Assembly: GCA_022768185.1 (NCBI GenBank)
Contig: JALEMS010000029.1
Span: 1 to 33,458 of the forward strand
Length of the DNA: 33,458 nucleotides
Reading direction: 5' to 3'
DNA from: Clostridiales bacterium
GTDB lineage: Bacteria > Bacillota > Clostridia > Oscillospirales > Oscillospiraceae
In this document: positions 13,617-21,946 of the stretch, one piece after another
Layout of the letters: every line of letters starts with the position of its first letter
Numbering within the stretch: position 1 is the first letter of the stretch
Notes under the pieces: model-generated
Seen by the model: only the letters and a program-made list of their open reading frames with translations
The model's database searches: none
What the model was told of the DNA's origin: nothing
Translations under genes and position numbers: made by a program

Positions 13617-16268
13617 TCAAACCTCTTCGTATTCGGTGCGGGCGATCAGCTCATCCTGGATGGGCTTGGAGATCTCGCACCAGTACTGGGTGAAGCCGGC
13701 CACGCGCACGAGCAGGTCGCGGTAGTTCTGCGGCTCGTCCTGCGCCTGGCGGAGCATGCGCGAGTCGACGACGTTGAACTGGATGTGATAGCCGCCGTTG
13801 TCCATGAAGGCGCGGATCAGCTCGAGCATCTTGTCGGAGCCGGTGCTGCCCTTGATGGAGGCCGGGTGCAGCTTCATGTTCAGCTGGGTATTCTTGAAGT
13901 CGGTGTGGTCGATGACCGTGGCGGAGCTGAGCACGGCGTAGGGGCCGTTGCGGTCGGTGCCGGGGTATGGGGACTGGCCGCCGTCGGCCAGCGTCACGCC
14001 GGCCAGACGGCCGTCGGCGGAGGCAATGTCGGCCTGGCCGAGCGGGCCGTGCGTGCCGACCGACAGCATGGACGGGCACCAGGGGTTGCCGAACACGTCG
14101 GTGATCTCCTCAACGCTGTCGCGGAAGCACTTTGCGATCTCGATGTAAATATCGTCTGCGTACTCGTCGTCGTTGCCGTACTTGGGCGCGCGCAGGCACA
14201 GGGCGTGGATGCGCTCCCACTCGGGATTGGAGACGGCCTTCGTCTGCTCCATCATGGAGAAGCTGCGCGTCTCGAGGGCGCTGACATAGCCGAAGTTGTG
14301 AATCAGCGCGTCCTTCAGCTCGTCGAGCGTGAAGTTCTTCTCGTCAAAGACATTCTTTTTGATAGAGGCCAGAGAGTTGGTGGCGTTGACCTGGCCGGTG
14401 ATCCAGGTGGTGAAGCAGCGGTTGTAGCGGCAGCCGGCGTGGTCGATGTCCGCGCCCTTTTCGATGCAGTCTGCGCTCAGCGCGGAGAACAGCAGCGGCT
14501 GATCCAGCTCGAAGGTGGCGGAGACCTTCAGGTTGTAGGTCTCCTCAAAGATGTGGATGACCTTGCGGAAGTAGGCCTTGAACTGGGTGAGCAGTTCCTC
14601 GAAGGTTTCAGGCTTCTTGCCCGTGGCCGGGAAGACGCGCACGTTCGTTCTCGGGTCGACGCCGTCAAACAGCACCAGCTCGAGCACCTTGGGGACGTTG
14701 ATGAAGTTGATGCCGCTGGAGCTGTAGGCGCCTGCGCCGATCTTTCCGTCGAACACGGCGCCGGGCTGGATCTCCAGACAGCCGCCGATGCTCCAGGCAC
14801 GGGCGTCCTCAAGGGTGATGCCCTCGCAGGCGTGGTTCTTCATGCAGTATTCGATGCCGACGCGGTTGCTGACCCAGGCGGGCATGCCGCAGCCGGTCTT
14901 GTTGCACTCGATGCACTTGAGCAGGAAGGCGTTGGAGAGCTTGCCGTCGTAGATCACCGAGAGCGTCGGCGACACGGTGGGGCAGTTGATGGCAGCCTGC
15001 ACGAACAGGTATTCCAGCTCGTTTTCGGCGCTGGAGCCGTCGGGCTTGACGCCGCCGAGGCAGATGTTGTTGAAGGTGTTGCCGGCAAGGATGCCGGTGG
15101 TGCCGGCGCAGGTGGCGATCTCCAGCTCGGTGTACTTCACGCGCATGCATTCCAGCACCTCGAGCGTCTGCTCGCGGGTGATGCGGCCCTCGTCGATGTC
15201 CTTCTTCCAGTAGGGATACAGCACCTGGCCCAGACGTCCGGGCGAGAAGCCGGAGCCCTGCATCTCATTATAAACCTCCAGCTGGCACGTCCAGTGCAGC
15301 TGCAGCGCGTCCATGAAATTGCGCGGCGGATTCTTGGAAATCCATGCCAGGCGGTCGGCCATGGCCTCGTAAACGGCCTTCTGCTCCGGGGCGGTCTCCA
15401 GCGCGGCCAGACGCTCTGCCTCGGCCACATACTTGCCGATCCAGGCCTGCACGCCCTCGATGGCGTAAATGGTGCCCTGCCAGTAAGCGATCTTGTCGAC
15501 GGCCTCGCCCTTGCCGACGTTTTCGGCGATCAGCTCGCGGCAACGGTCGATCATGCCCTGGAAGCCCTTTTCAAAGACGATCTGATAGTTGGTGACGCTG
15601 CGGCCGTGGCGGTTGCCGTATTCCATGTCGGCGGCCATCAGCACGGCGTTCTTGAAGCGCACCAGCGTGTCGTACTCGGGATGCATCGTGCCCCATTTCC
15701 AGCAGGTGTCCTCGGCGGACTTGTTCTTCCAGTAGCGGCAGATCTCGATGAGCGCGGCGTGCTCCTCGGCGCGCAGGCCGTAGCGCCGCGCCATGGACAG
15801 CACCTGCGGCGTGCTCTCGGAGACGACGCCGCCGCCGGTGGCCAGAATGGTGATCTCCTCCAGCGCCTTGTTGGAGGCGATCTTCTTGTCCTGCTCGGCG
15901 CGTTCCTCGTCGCTCAGCGGGAACTCGTTGGCCGTCCAGGGGGTGATGCTGGCGCCGCGGACGTATTTGTTGCGGCTCATCACGAGGATCTCGCTGGGCC
16001 GGATGGCGGCCTCCAGGTGGGAGAAGGCGCTCTTCATCGCCAGACCGCGGCGGATCATGGGATGCTGGCCTTCTTCCTTCTGCCAGGTGCGGGTATACCA
16101 GTAGGGGAAGGTGGTGTCCAGGGAAATCTTTGCGTCGTAGAATTCCTGCAGCAGCTGCTTTGCACGTGCGCAGGCGCTCTTTTTTACCTCACGCTCACCG
16201 ATCTCCTCCGGCGGCGTGCCACAGGTAAAGCACAGGTACTGATTGTTTTCCGTCTCGGGCTTTGCCAT
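13617..16268 (-). CDS. hpdB: Glycyl-radical arylacetate decarboxylase large subunit (4-hydroxyphenylacetate decarboxylase family)
   Basis: 883 aa. Removes CO2 from an arylacetate, for example 4-hydroxyphenylacetate to p-cresol, by radical chemistry in strictly anaerobic cytoplasm. The active-site motif GCLE puts the thiyl cysteine at C497 and the partner glutamate at E499, as C503/E505 in the C. difficile enzyme. The glycyl-radical loop RVAGFTQYW (G858) and the ending IQDELIARTEYE match that family, not HypD, CutC or Pfl. Other shared blocks are FPYWY, PAWVSNR, NVPKVLELVL, HAGCRYNR, APKYGNDD and HIQFNVVDS. ATG at 16268 follows AAAGGAGG. The small subunit lies 17 bases downstream, which argues for the HPAD branch, since phenylacetate and indoleacetate decarboxylases are described without one. 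The loop after GCLE is shorter than in HPAD as I recall it, so the substrate is uncertain. Confidence 0.88.
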   Translation of the reverse strand: MAKPETENNQYLCFTCGTPPEEIGEREVKKSACARAKQLLQEFYDAKISLDTTFPYWYTRTWQKEEGQHPMIRRGLAMKSAFSHLEAAIRPSEILVMSRNKYVRGASITPWTANEFPLSDEERAEQDKKIASNKALEEITILATGGGVVSESTPQVLSMARRYGLRAEEHAALIEICRYWKNKSAEDTCWKWGTMHPEYDTLVRFKNAVLMAADMEYGNRHGRSVTNYQIVFEKGFQGMIDRCRELIAENVGKGEAVDKIAYWQGTIYAIEGVQAWIGKYVAEAERLAALETAPEQKAVYEAMADRLAWISKNPPRNFMDALQLHWTCQLEVYNEMQGSGFSPGRLGQVLYPYWKKDIDEGRITREQTLEVLECMRVKYTELEIATCAGTTGILAGNTFNNICLGGVKPDGSSAENELEYLFVQAAINCPTVSPTLSVIYDGKLSNAFLLKCIECNKTGCGMPAWVSNRVGIEYCMKNHACEGITLEDARAWSIGGCLEIQPGAVFDGKIGAGAYSSSGINFINVPKVLELVLFDGVDPRTNVRVFPATGKKPETFEELLTQFKAYFRKVIHIFEETYNLKVSATFELDQPLLFSALSADCIEKGADIDHAGCRYNRCFTTWITGQVNATNSLASIKKNVFDEKNFTLDELKDALIHNFGYVSALETRSFSMMEQTKAVSNPEWERIHALCLRAPKYGNDDEYADDIYIEIAKCFRDSVEEITDVFGNPWCPSMLSVGTHGPLGQADIASADGRLAGVTLADGGQSPYPGTDRNGPYAVLSSATVIDHTDFKNTQLNMKLHPASIKGSTGSDKMLELIRAFMDNGGYHIQFNVVDSRMLRQAQDEPQNYRDLLVRVAGFTQYWCEISKPIQDELIARTEYEEV

Positions 16269-16363
16269 GTTCCGTTCCTCCTTTATCATTGCTGCATTGT
16301 GGCCGGACGGGTGCGGCGCATCGCACAAAGGCTTCCCCCGCGCCGCCCCGTTTCTTTATCTGA

Positions 16364-16447
16364 ATGATACAATCTTTTGCGTCCGGCGAACATGTGCGCT
16401 GCCGACAAAAAGCCGGGGGGTCCTTCTGTTTGCAGTCGACAAAAAGC
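16364..16447 (-). promoter_or_regulatory. Putative hpdB promoter region with paired 11-bp direct repeats
   Basis: On the minus strand a TATCAT -10 candidate (16369-16364) has no good -35 box, as expected for an activator-dependent promoter. Just upstream lie two identical copies of CGACAAAAAGC as read on the plus strand (16403-16413 and 16437-16447), 34 bases apart or about three helical turns. They could be binding sites for the PucR-type regulator encoded downstream; this is inference. The rest of 16269-16363 holds only the leader and ribosome binding site, and 16448-16591 shows no gene. Confidence 0.4.
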
Positions 16448-16591
16448 GACGGTTCGGAGCATCGGACGGCGCGGCCGGTTCTGTGTCCGGCGTGCTGCGG
16501 GCTGTGTGCCCGCTGCGGACAGATAAGCACTGTGCATAAATCAGCATAGAATTTTTTTGTAAAAGAACCCAAAAACCCTGCACAATGTGTA

Positions 16592-16620
16592 TTGACGGGC
16601 AGACAACGGGGCGATATAAT
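16592..16620 (+). promoter_or_regulatory. Sigma70-type promoter of the purine operon
   Basis: TTGACG (16592-16597) and TATAAT (16615-16620) are 17 bases apart, close to consensus. The transcript would start near 16627, giving a leader of about 310 bases that carries the ZTP riboswitch and its terminator before purE. Confidence 0.85.
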
Positions 16621-16697
16621 ACAAACTGTATTTTGCCGAAGCGCGCTGTCTGTCTCTGACGGACGCGCCGCGCAGGGCACCCCGAAAATTCAACAGA

Positions 16698-16773
16698 CGC
16701 GCCGTAACTGACGGATCAGGTGAACAGACACCAGGGAGCGGCGCGCCCGAACACATTGCCGACCGTCTGGGCA
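16698..16773 (+). promoter_or_regulatory. ZTP riboswitch (pfl motif)
   Basis: All helices of the pfl motif can be drawn. P1 pairs CGCGCCG (16698-16704) with CGGCGCG (16739-16745). Conserved TAACTGACGG follows. P2 is GGTG/CACC (16719-16722 with 16729-16732), followed by the conserved AGGGAGC. In the second domain TGCC (16757-16760) pairs with GGCA (16770-16773) around CCGTCTG. The pseudoknot GACGG (16710-16714) with CCGTC (16763-16767) closes the fold. This RNA class binds ZMP/ZTP, which build up when 10-formyl-tetrahydrofolate is short, and turns on purine and one-carbon genes. Confidence 0.92.
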
Positions 16774-16837
16774 GATCTGCTTTCCGCAAGCGCAGTACCA
16801 TCAACGGGCATCCCCCGCGGCGTACCGGGCCTGCAGG

Positions 16838-16855
16838 GGGCAGGTCTGCCCTTTT
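16838..16855 (+). terminator. Expression-platform terminator of the ZTP riboswitch
   Basis: GGGCA (16838-16842) and TGCCC (16847-16851) form a hairpin followed by TTTTCGTTT. Competing pairings exist: GGGCA at 16806-16810 can pair with the same TGCCC, and GGGGG (16836-16840) can pair with CCCCC at 16812-16816. Such alternatives are what a ligand-controlled switch needs. A further GGGGGCAGG/CCTGCCCCC stem (16836-16844 with 16872-16880) forms only after read-through. The stretch from 16856 to the purE ribosome binding site holds hairpins but no gene. Confidence 0.7.
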
Positions 16856-16937
16856 CGTTTGCGCCTGCAGCCCTGCCCCCCGCGGTTCCATCTCCCCGCA
16901 GCGGCGGGGCTGCCATGCTTTGAAAGGAGCCCGTTTC

Positions 16938-17429
16938 ATGAAGAAAGTTGCCGTCATCATGGGCAGCGACAGCGACCTTCCGGTCGTTGAAAAGGCCATC
17001 GACCAGCTGCGCGCGCTGGAGATCCCCTTCGTTGTGCACGTATATTCCGCGCACCGCACGCCCGAGCAGGCACGCGCGTTTGCCCTTGGCGCACGCGCGG
17101 CAGGCTTCGGCGTCATCCTTGCCGCCGCCGGCAAGGCCGCGCACCTGGCCGGCGCCTTCGCCGCCAACACCACGCTGCCGGTCATCGGCATTCCTGTCAA
17201 GTCCTCGACGCTTGACGGACTCGACGCGCTGCTCTCGACGGTGCAGATGCCGTCCGGCCTGCCCGTGGCCACGGTGGCCATCGACGGAGCGAAGAACGCG
17301 GCGCTGCTGGCCGCGCAGATTCTGGCCGTGGAGGACGCGGACCTTGCCGGCCGGCTCGACGCGCTGCGCGCGGCCGACCGCGAGGCCGTGCTGAAAAAGG
17401 ATGCGGCGCTCTGCGAAAAATATAGCTGA
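16938..17429 (+). CDS. purE: N5-carboxyaminoimidazole ribonucleotide mutase, PurE class I
   Basis: 163 aa. Converts N5-CAIR to CAIR in de novo purine synthesis. Visible motifs are the phosphate-binding GSDSDLP at the N-terminus, YSAHRTPE, AAAGKAAHLAG, and STVQMPSGLPVATVAI followed by NAALLAAQIL. These are class I features and differ from the SNALSG-type class II enzymes. Class I PurE needs PurK to make N5-CAIR, and no purK is in this operon. The ATG at 16938 follows AAGGAG (16924-16929); an ATG 18 bases earlier overlaps that site and is rejected. First gene of the operon, controlled by the ZTP riboswitch. Confidence 0.96.
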   Translation: MKKVAVIMGSDSDLPVVEKAIDQLRALEIPFVVHVYSAHRTPEQARAFALGARAAGFGVILAAAGKAAHLAGAFAANTTLPVIGIPVKSSTLDGLDALLSTVQMPSGLPVATVAIDGAKNAALLAAQILAVEDADLAGRLDALRAADREAVLKKDAALCEKYS

Positions 17430-17498
17430 GTATTCGAAAAATCTGCTGATACAATAAAAAAATAACCGGACAAACAACACGGAGGACAGAACAACATC

Positions 17499-18188
17499 AT
17501 GGAAAAGAACCTGATTTACACCGGCAAGACCAAAAATGTCTACGCACTGGATAACGGAAACTACCTGCTCAAGTTCAAGGACGACTGCACCGGCAAGGAC
17601 GGCGTGTTCGATCCCGGCGAAAACTCCGTGGGCCTGACCATCGACGGCGTGGGCGATGTGAACCTGCGTATGTCCGTCTACTTCTTCGAAAAGATCAACG
17701 CCGCCGGCATCCGCACCCACTATGTCTCCGCCGACCTGGAGAACACCACCATGGAGGTCCTGCCGGCCAAGGTGTTCGGCAAGGGCCTGGAGGTCATCTG
17801 CCGCAACAAGGCCGTCGGCAGCTTCTACCGCCGCTACTGCGACTATGTCACGCTGGGCGCGGACCTGCCCTCCTACGTGGAGACCACCTTCAAGAACGAC
17901 GAGCTGGGCGACCCGCTCGTGACGAAGGACGCGCTGGTCATCCTCGGCGTGATGACGGACGAGCAGTATGAGGCCATCAAGGACATGACCCAAAAGATCA
18001 CCCGCATCGTCGCCGACGACCTGCTGGAGAAGGGCCTTGTCCTGTACGACATCAAGTTTGAATACGGCTATGCCGCCGACGGCAGCGTGATGCTCATCGA
18101 CGAGATCGCTTCGGGCAACATGCGCGTGTACAAGGACGGCGAATACGTCGATCCGATGACGCTTTCCAAGCTGTTTTTCGCGGAGTAA
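17499..18188 (+). CDS. purC: SAICAR synthetase
   Basis: 229 aa, the usual length of bacterial monofunctional PurC. Ligates aspartate to CAIR with ATP. The N-terminus [11 protein letters not shown] is the glycine-rich ATP-binding strand; the middle has [16 protein letters not shown], the family signature region, and [16 protein letters not shown]. The C-terminal part has [21 protein letters not shown], here split as LYDIKFEYG and [19 protein letters not shown] at 17481-17485 lies 13 bases before the ATG, a long spacing. The 69-base gap after purE is AT-rich and shows no terminator. It ends in the same reading frame as purF, separated by TAA and two codons. Confidence 0.95.
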   Translation: MEKNLIYTGKTKNVYALDNGNYLLKFKDDCTGKDGVFDPGENSVGLTIDGVGDVNLRMSVYFFEKINAAGIRTHYVSADLENTTMEVLPAKVFGKGLEVICRNKAVGSFYRRYCDYVTLGADLPSYVETTFKNDELGDPLVTKDALVILGVMTDEQYEAIKDMTQKITRIVADDLLEKGLVLYDIKFEYGYAADGSVMLIDEIASGNMRVYKDGEYVDPMTLSKLFFAE

Positions 18189-18194
18189 GCAGGC

Positions 18195-19616
18195 ATGGGC
18201 GGATTTTTTGGCGCGATCTCCCGGCGCGACGTGGCGCTGGATCTGTTTTTCGGCGTGGATTACCATTCGCACCTCGGCACCCGGCGCGGCGGCATGCTGC
18301 TCTACGACGAGAAGGACGGCTTCCAGCGGCAGATCCACAACATTGAAAACACCCCCTTCCGCACGAAGTTCGAGCACGACCTGGCCGACTTCCACGGCTG
18401 CTCCGGCATCGGCTGCATCAGCGACACCGACCCCCAGCCGCTGCTCGTGCGCTCCCGGCTGGGCCTGTACGCCATTTGTACCGTCGGCATCATCAACAAC
18501 GCCGACGCGCTGGTGGAGCAGCATTTTTCCGAGTGCGGTCATCAGTTCATGGCCATGAGCTCCGGACGGGTGAACGCCACGGAGCTGACCGCTGCGCTCA
18601 TCAATCAGGGCGAAAATCTGGTTGACGGCATCCGCCGCGCGCAGCGCCTCATCGAAGGCTCGTCCACCATCCTGATTCTCACGAAGGACGCCATCATCGC
18701 CGCGCGCGACCGCCTGGGCCGCCTGCCCGTGCTGGTGGGTAAGAGTAAGGACGGATACTGCGTGTCCTTCGAGTCGTTTGCCTATCACAAGCTGGGCTAT
18801 GAGGACGACTACGAGCTTGGCCCCGGCGAGATCGTGCAGCTGACGGCAGACGAACGCGTCACGCTGGCGCCCGCCGGCGACAAGATGCGCATCTGCGCCT
18901 TCCTCTGGACGTATTACGGCTATCCCAACTCCAACTACGAGGGCAAAAACGTCGAGGTCATGCGCTATAAAAACGGCGAGATCATGGCCCGCAACGACGC
19001 GGAAAACGGCAGCCTGCCCGAGCTGGACTACGTCGCCGGCGTGCCGGACTCCGGCCTGCCGCACGCCATCGGGTATGCCAACGCCACGCACATCCCCTTT
19101 GCCCGTCCCTTCGTCAAATACACGCCGACCTGGCCGCGCTCGTTCATGCCGGCCAATCAGGAGATCCGCAATCAGGTCGCGAAAATGAAGCAGATCCCCG
19201 TGCCGGAGCTGATCGAGGGCAAGCGCCTGCTGTTTGTGGACGATTCCATCGTCCGCGGCACGCAGCTGCGCGAGACGGTCGAGTTTCTGTATGAATCCGG
19301 CGCGAAGGAGGTGCACATGCGCTCGGCCTGCCCGCCGCTGATGTACGGCTGCAAATACCTCAATTTTTCCACCAGCAAGTCTGAGATGGAGCTGCTGTGC
19401 CGGCGCGTCATTCAGGAGCTGGAGGGCAACGAGGGCCAGCGGCACATCGACGAGTATGCCGACGCCGGCACCGAGCGCGGCCAGTGCATGCTGCGCACCA
19501 TCTGTGAAAAAATGGGATTTCAGTCCCTGGGCTATCAGACGCTGGACGGTCTGCTCGAGGCCATCGGCCTCGACCGAGACAAGGTCTGCACCTACTGCTG
19601 GAGCGGCAGGGAATGA
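18195..19616 (+). CDS. purF: Amidophosphoribosyltransferase-like protein, PurF with a degenerate glutaminase domain
   Basis: 473 aa. PurF makes phosphoribosylamine from PRPP and glutamine, the first committed step. The phosphoribosyltransferase half is intact: LLFVDDSIVRGTQ is the PRPP-binding loop, and PTWPRSFMP is present. Four Cys (C234, C386, C465, C468) match the [4Fe-4S] ligands of the Bacillus-type enzyme. The N-terminal glutaminase half begins MGGFFGAISRRD, with no Cys after the initiator Met. The Arg and Asn-Gly residues that bind glutamine in E. coli PurF also look replaced (GCISDTDPQ and VGIINNADAL). No earlier start could supply a Cys, because the purC stop codon lies in frame 9 bases upstream. 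It may use ammonia or a separate glutaminase, or a second PurF may exist elsewhere. Confidence 0.9.
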   Translation: MGGFFGAISRRDVALDLFFGVDYHSHLGTRRGGMLLYDEKDGFQRQIHNIENTPFRTKFEHDLADFHGCSGIGCISDTDPQPLLVRSRLGLYAICTVGIINNADALVEQHFSECGHQFMAMSSGRVNATELTAALINQGENLVDGIRRAQRLIEGSSTILILTKDAIIAARDRLGRLPVLVGKSKDGYCVSFESFAYHKLGYEDDYELGPGEIVQLTADERVTLAPAGDKMRICAFLWTYYGYPNSNYEGKNVEVMRYKNGEIMARNDAENGSLPELDYVAGVPDSGLPHAIGYANATHIPFARPFVKYTPTWPRSFMPANQEIRNQVAKMKQIPVPELIEGKRLLFVDDSIVRGTQLRETVEFLYESGAKEVHMRSACPPLMYGCKYLNFSTSKSEMELLCRRVIQELEGNEGQRHIDEYADAGTERGQCMLRTICEKMGFQSLGYQTLDGLLEAIGLDRDKVCTYCWSGRE

Positions 19617-19650
19617 CCGCCGTCCCCGAAGATTTTGGAGGTTTTGAAGG

Positions 19651-20658
19651 ATGAACAACTCCCGCTCCGACTCCTATGCCGCCGCCGGCGTGGACATTCA
19701 GGCCGGCTACCGCGCGGTGGAGCTGATGAAAAAGCATGTCGCCAGCACCCGCACGCCCGGCGTGCTCGACGGCATCGGCGGCTTCGGCGGCCTGTTTCTG
19801 CCCGAGCTGTCCGGCATGGAGCAGCCGGTGCTCGTCTCCGGCACCGACGGCGTCGGCACCAAGCTGAAGCTGGCCTTCCTGCAGGACCGGCATGACACCG
19901 TCGGCATCGACTGCGTGGCCATGTGCGTCAACGACATCGTCTGCTGCGGCGCGCGCCCGCTGTTTTTCCTGGACTATATTGCCTGCGGCAAAAACGTGCC
20001 GGAGCGCATCGAGGCCATCGTCTCGGGCGTGGCCGACGGCTGCCGTCAGGCCGGCTGCGCCATCGTCGGCGGCGAGACCGCCGAGATGCCCGGCTTCTAT
20101 CCCGAAAACGAATACGACCTGGCCGGCTTCGCCGTCGGCATCGTCGACCGGGCGCGCATTCTTGACAAGGCCCGCGTCGCCCCGGGCGACGCGCTCATCG
20201 CGCTGCCGTCCTCCGGCGTGCATTCCAACGGGTTTTCGCTGGTGCGCCGCGTGTTTGACGAGGCAGCGCTCTCCGGCCCGCTCGGCGCGGCCCTGCTGAC
20301 GCCGACGCGCATTTACGTCAAGCCGGTTCTTGCGCTGATGGACGCCGTGCCCGTCAAGTCCGTCGCGCACATCACCGGCGGCGGCTTTTACGAAAACATC
20401 CCCCGCGCCCTGCCCGGGGGCGTGGCTGCGCGCATCGAGCGTGCCGCCGTGCGTACGCCGGAGCTGTTTGACCGCATCGCGGCAGAGGGAGGCATCCCCG
20501 AGCGCGACATGTTCAACACCTTCAACATGGGCGTGGGCATGTGCGTGTGCGTGGCGGCGTCTGACGCCGACCGCGCGATTGAAACGCTGCGCGCCGCCGG
20601 TGAAGACGCCTATCTGCTCGGCGAGACCGTCTCCGGCGAGGGGGTCGAGCTGTGCTGA
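19651..20658 (+). CDS. purM: Phosphoribosylformylglycinamidine cyclo-ligase (AIR synthetase)
   Basis: 335 aa, close to the usual 340. Closes FGAM to AIR with ATP. Motifs in order: [35 protein letters not shown] (ATP-binding region), [46 protein letters not shown] and [11 protein letters not shown]. All key family blocks are present, so it should be active. GGAGG at 19637-19641 lies 9 bases before the ATG, and the gene follows purF by 34 bases. Its end overlaps the GTG start of purN by 7 bases. Confidence 0.97.
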   Translation: MNNSRSDSYAAAGVDIQAGYRAVELMKKHVASTRTPGVLDGIGGFGGLFLPELSGMEQPVLVSGTDGVGTKLKLAFLQDRHDTVGIDCVAMCVNDIVCCGARPLFFLDYIACGKNVPERIEAIVSGVADGCRQAGCAIVGGETAEMPGFYPENEYDLAGFAVGIVDRARILDKARVAPGDALIALPSSGVHSNGFSLVRRVFDEAALSGPLGAALLTPTRIYVKPVLALMDAVPVKSVAHITGGGFYENIPRALPGGVAARIERAAVRTPELFDRIAAEGGIPERDMFNTFNMGVGMCVCVAASDADRAIETLRAAGEDAYLLGETVSGEGVELC

Positions 20659-21242
20659 CGCGCATTGCCGTGCTCGTCTCCGGCGGCGGCACGAACCTGC
20701 AGGCGCTCATCGACGCCGAGCGGGCCGGCCGCATCCCGAGCGGACAGATCGTGCTGGTGGTGTCCACCAGCCCCAAGGCCTACGCCCTCGAGCGGGCAAA
20801 GGCCGCCGGCATCCCGGCGCGGTATCTCCCGCGCGAGGGCTTTGAGCCGGCCTTGGAGCAGGCGCTGGCCGAGCACGGCGTCGAGCTTGTGATCCTGGCG
20901 GGCTTTCTGCGCATTCTCAGCGCGGAGTTCACCGCCCGGCGCCCCCGGCGCATCCTCAACGTGCACCCGTCGCTCATCCCCGCCTTCTGCGGGCAGGGCA
21001 TGTACGGCCTGCGCGTGCACGAGGCGGCGCTGGCCCGCGGCGTGAAGGTGTCCGGCGCAACGGTTCACTTTGTTAACGAGATCCCCGACGGGGGGGAGAT
21101 TCTTCTGCAGAAGGCGGTGGAGGTGCTCGACGGCGACACGCCGGAGACGCTCCAGCGCAGGGTGATGGAGCAGGCCGAATGGAAGCTGCTGCCGCAGGCG
21201 GCGGAGCTGGTCTGCCGCGAAATTATGGAGGAACGAACATGA
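20652..21242 (+). CDS. purN: Phosphoribosylglycinamide formyltransferase (folate-dependent)
   Basis: 196 aa. Transfers formyl from 10-formyl-tetrahydrofolate to GAR. The GTG start is used: it overlaps the purM stop (GTGCTGA), is preceded by GAGGGGG at 20638-20644, and gives the family start [19 protein letters not shown]. The catalytic triad of the E. coli enzyme (N106, H108, D144) maps to N103 and H105 in NVHPSLIP and D146 in IPDGGEIL. Dependence on 10-formyl-tetrahydrofolate ties this step to the ZTP riboswitch signal upstream. It overlaps the next gene by ATGA. Confidence 0.96.
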   Translation: MLTRIAVLVSGGGTNLQALIDAERAGRIPSGQIVLVVSTSPKAYALERAKAAGIPARYLPREGFEPALEQALAEHGVELVILAGFLRILSAEFTARRPRRILNVHPSLIPAFCGQGMYGLRVHEAALARGVKVSGATVHFVNEIPDGGEILLQKAVEVLDGDTPETLQRRVMEQAEWKLLPQAAELVCREIMEERT

Positions 21243-21943
21243 CGGATCTCTGCACGCTTCTCAGCGAAAAGCAGTACCCCGGCCGCGGCATCGCCATCGG
21301 CCGCACGCCCGACGGCAGCGCCGCCGTTGTGCTGTATTTCATCATGGGCCGCAGCGAAAACAGCCGCAACCGCATCTTTTCCTATACCGACGACGGCATC
21401 CGCACCGAGGCCTACGATCCGGCGCTGCTCACCGACCCGAGCCTCATCATCTACCACCCCGTCCGCCAGCTGGAAAACGCGCTGATCGTCACAAACGGCG
21501 ATCAGACCGACACCATCCGCGACACGCTGGCCGCCGGCGGCAGCTTCGAGCAGGCCCTGCGCACGCGCACCTTCGAGCCGGACGGCCCGAACTGGACGCC
21601 GCGCATCTCCGGCCTGGTGCGCGCCGACGGCAGCTTCGAGCTGTCCATTCTCAAAAGCGACGGGGGCGACGCACGCTGCTGTGTGCGTTCGTTCTTCGAC
21701 TATGACGCGCCCGTCCCCGGCACGGGCCGCTTTCTGAGCACCTACTGCGACAACGGCAGCCCCCTGCCGTCCTTTGCCGGCGAGCCGATCGCCTTCGCCG
21801 TGCCGGACGACGTCGTGTCCTTTGCCGACGCGGTGTGGGCCGCGCTCAATGAGGAAAACCGCGTGGCGCTGTACGCCTGCCGGATCGATCTGGCCGACTG
21901 GACCGTCAGCGAGCACGTCATCAACAAGCATATGGGAGGCTGA
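21239..21943 (+). CDS. purO: IMP cyclohydrolase, PurO-like (archaeal-type family)
   Basis: 234 aa. Would close FAICAR to IMP, the last de novo step. The sequence is not the MGS-fold cyclohydrolase half of PurH. It resembles the PurO/PF07826 family: early YPGRGIAIGRTPDG and YFIMGRSENSRNR, then IIYHPVRQLENALIVTNGDQTD, with a C-terminal half around SFFDYD and FAVPDD. The ATG at 21239 overlaps the purN stop, with GGAGG at 21227-21231; an upstream in-frame ATG lies inside purN. The next gene supplies only the AICAR transformylase half of PurH, so a separate cyclohydrolase is expected exactly here. Family assignment is from memory of motifs, supported by context. Confidence 0.87.
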   Translation: MTDLCTLLSEKQYPGRGIAIGRTPDGSAAVVLYFIMGRSENSRNRIFSYTDDGIRTEAYDPALLTDPSLIIYHPVRQLENALIVTNGDQTDTIRDTLAAGGSFEQALRTRTFEPDGPNWTPRISGLVRADGSFELSILKSDGGDARCCVRSFFDYDAPVPGTGRFLSTYCDNGSPLPSFAGEPIAFAVPDDVVSFADAVWAALNEENRVALYACRIDLADWTVSEHVINKHMGG

Positions 21944-21946
21944 ACG

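Noticed and set aside
13617-16268. The glycyl-radical enzyme as hydroxyproline dehydratase, choline TMA-lyase, glycerol dehydratase or pyruvate formate-lyase
   Set aside because: The radical loop RVAGFTQYW, the GCLE motif and an adjacent HpdC-like subunit are features of arylacetate decarboxylases, not of those families.
13785-16367. An 860-codon plus-strand open frame opposite the glycyl-radical enzyme
   Set aside because: Antisense shadow of hpdB; low-complexity Val/Gly/Ala/Asp composition and no recognised motif.
16269-16591. A sigma54-type promoter for hpdB
   Set aside because: I found no GG-N10-GC element with good flanking bases, and PucR-type regulators lack the AAA+ domain needed for sigma54.
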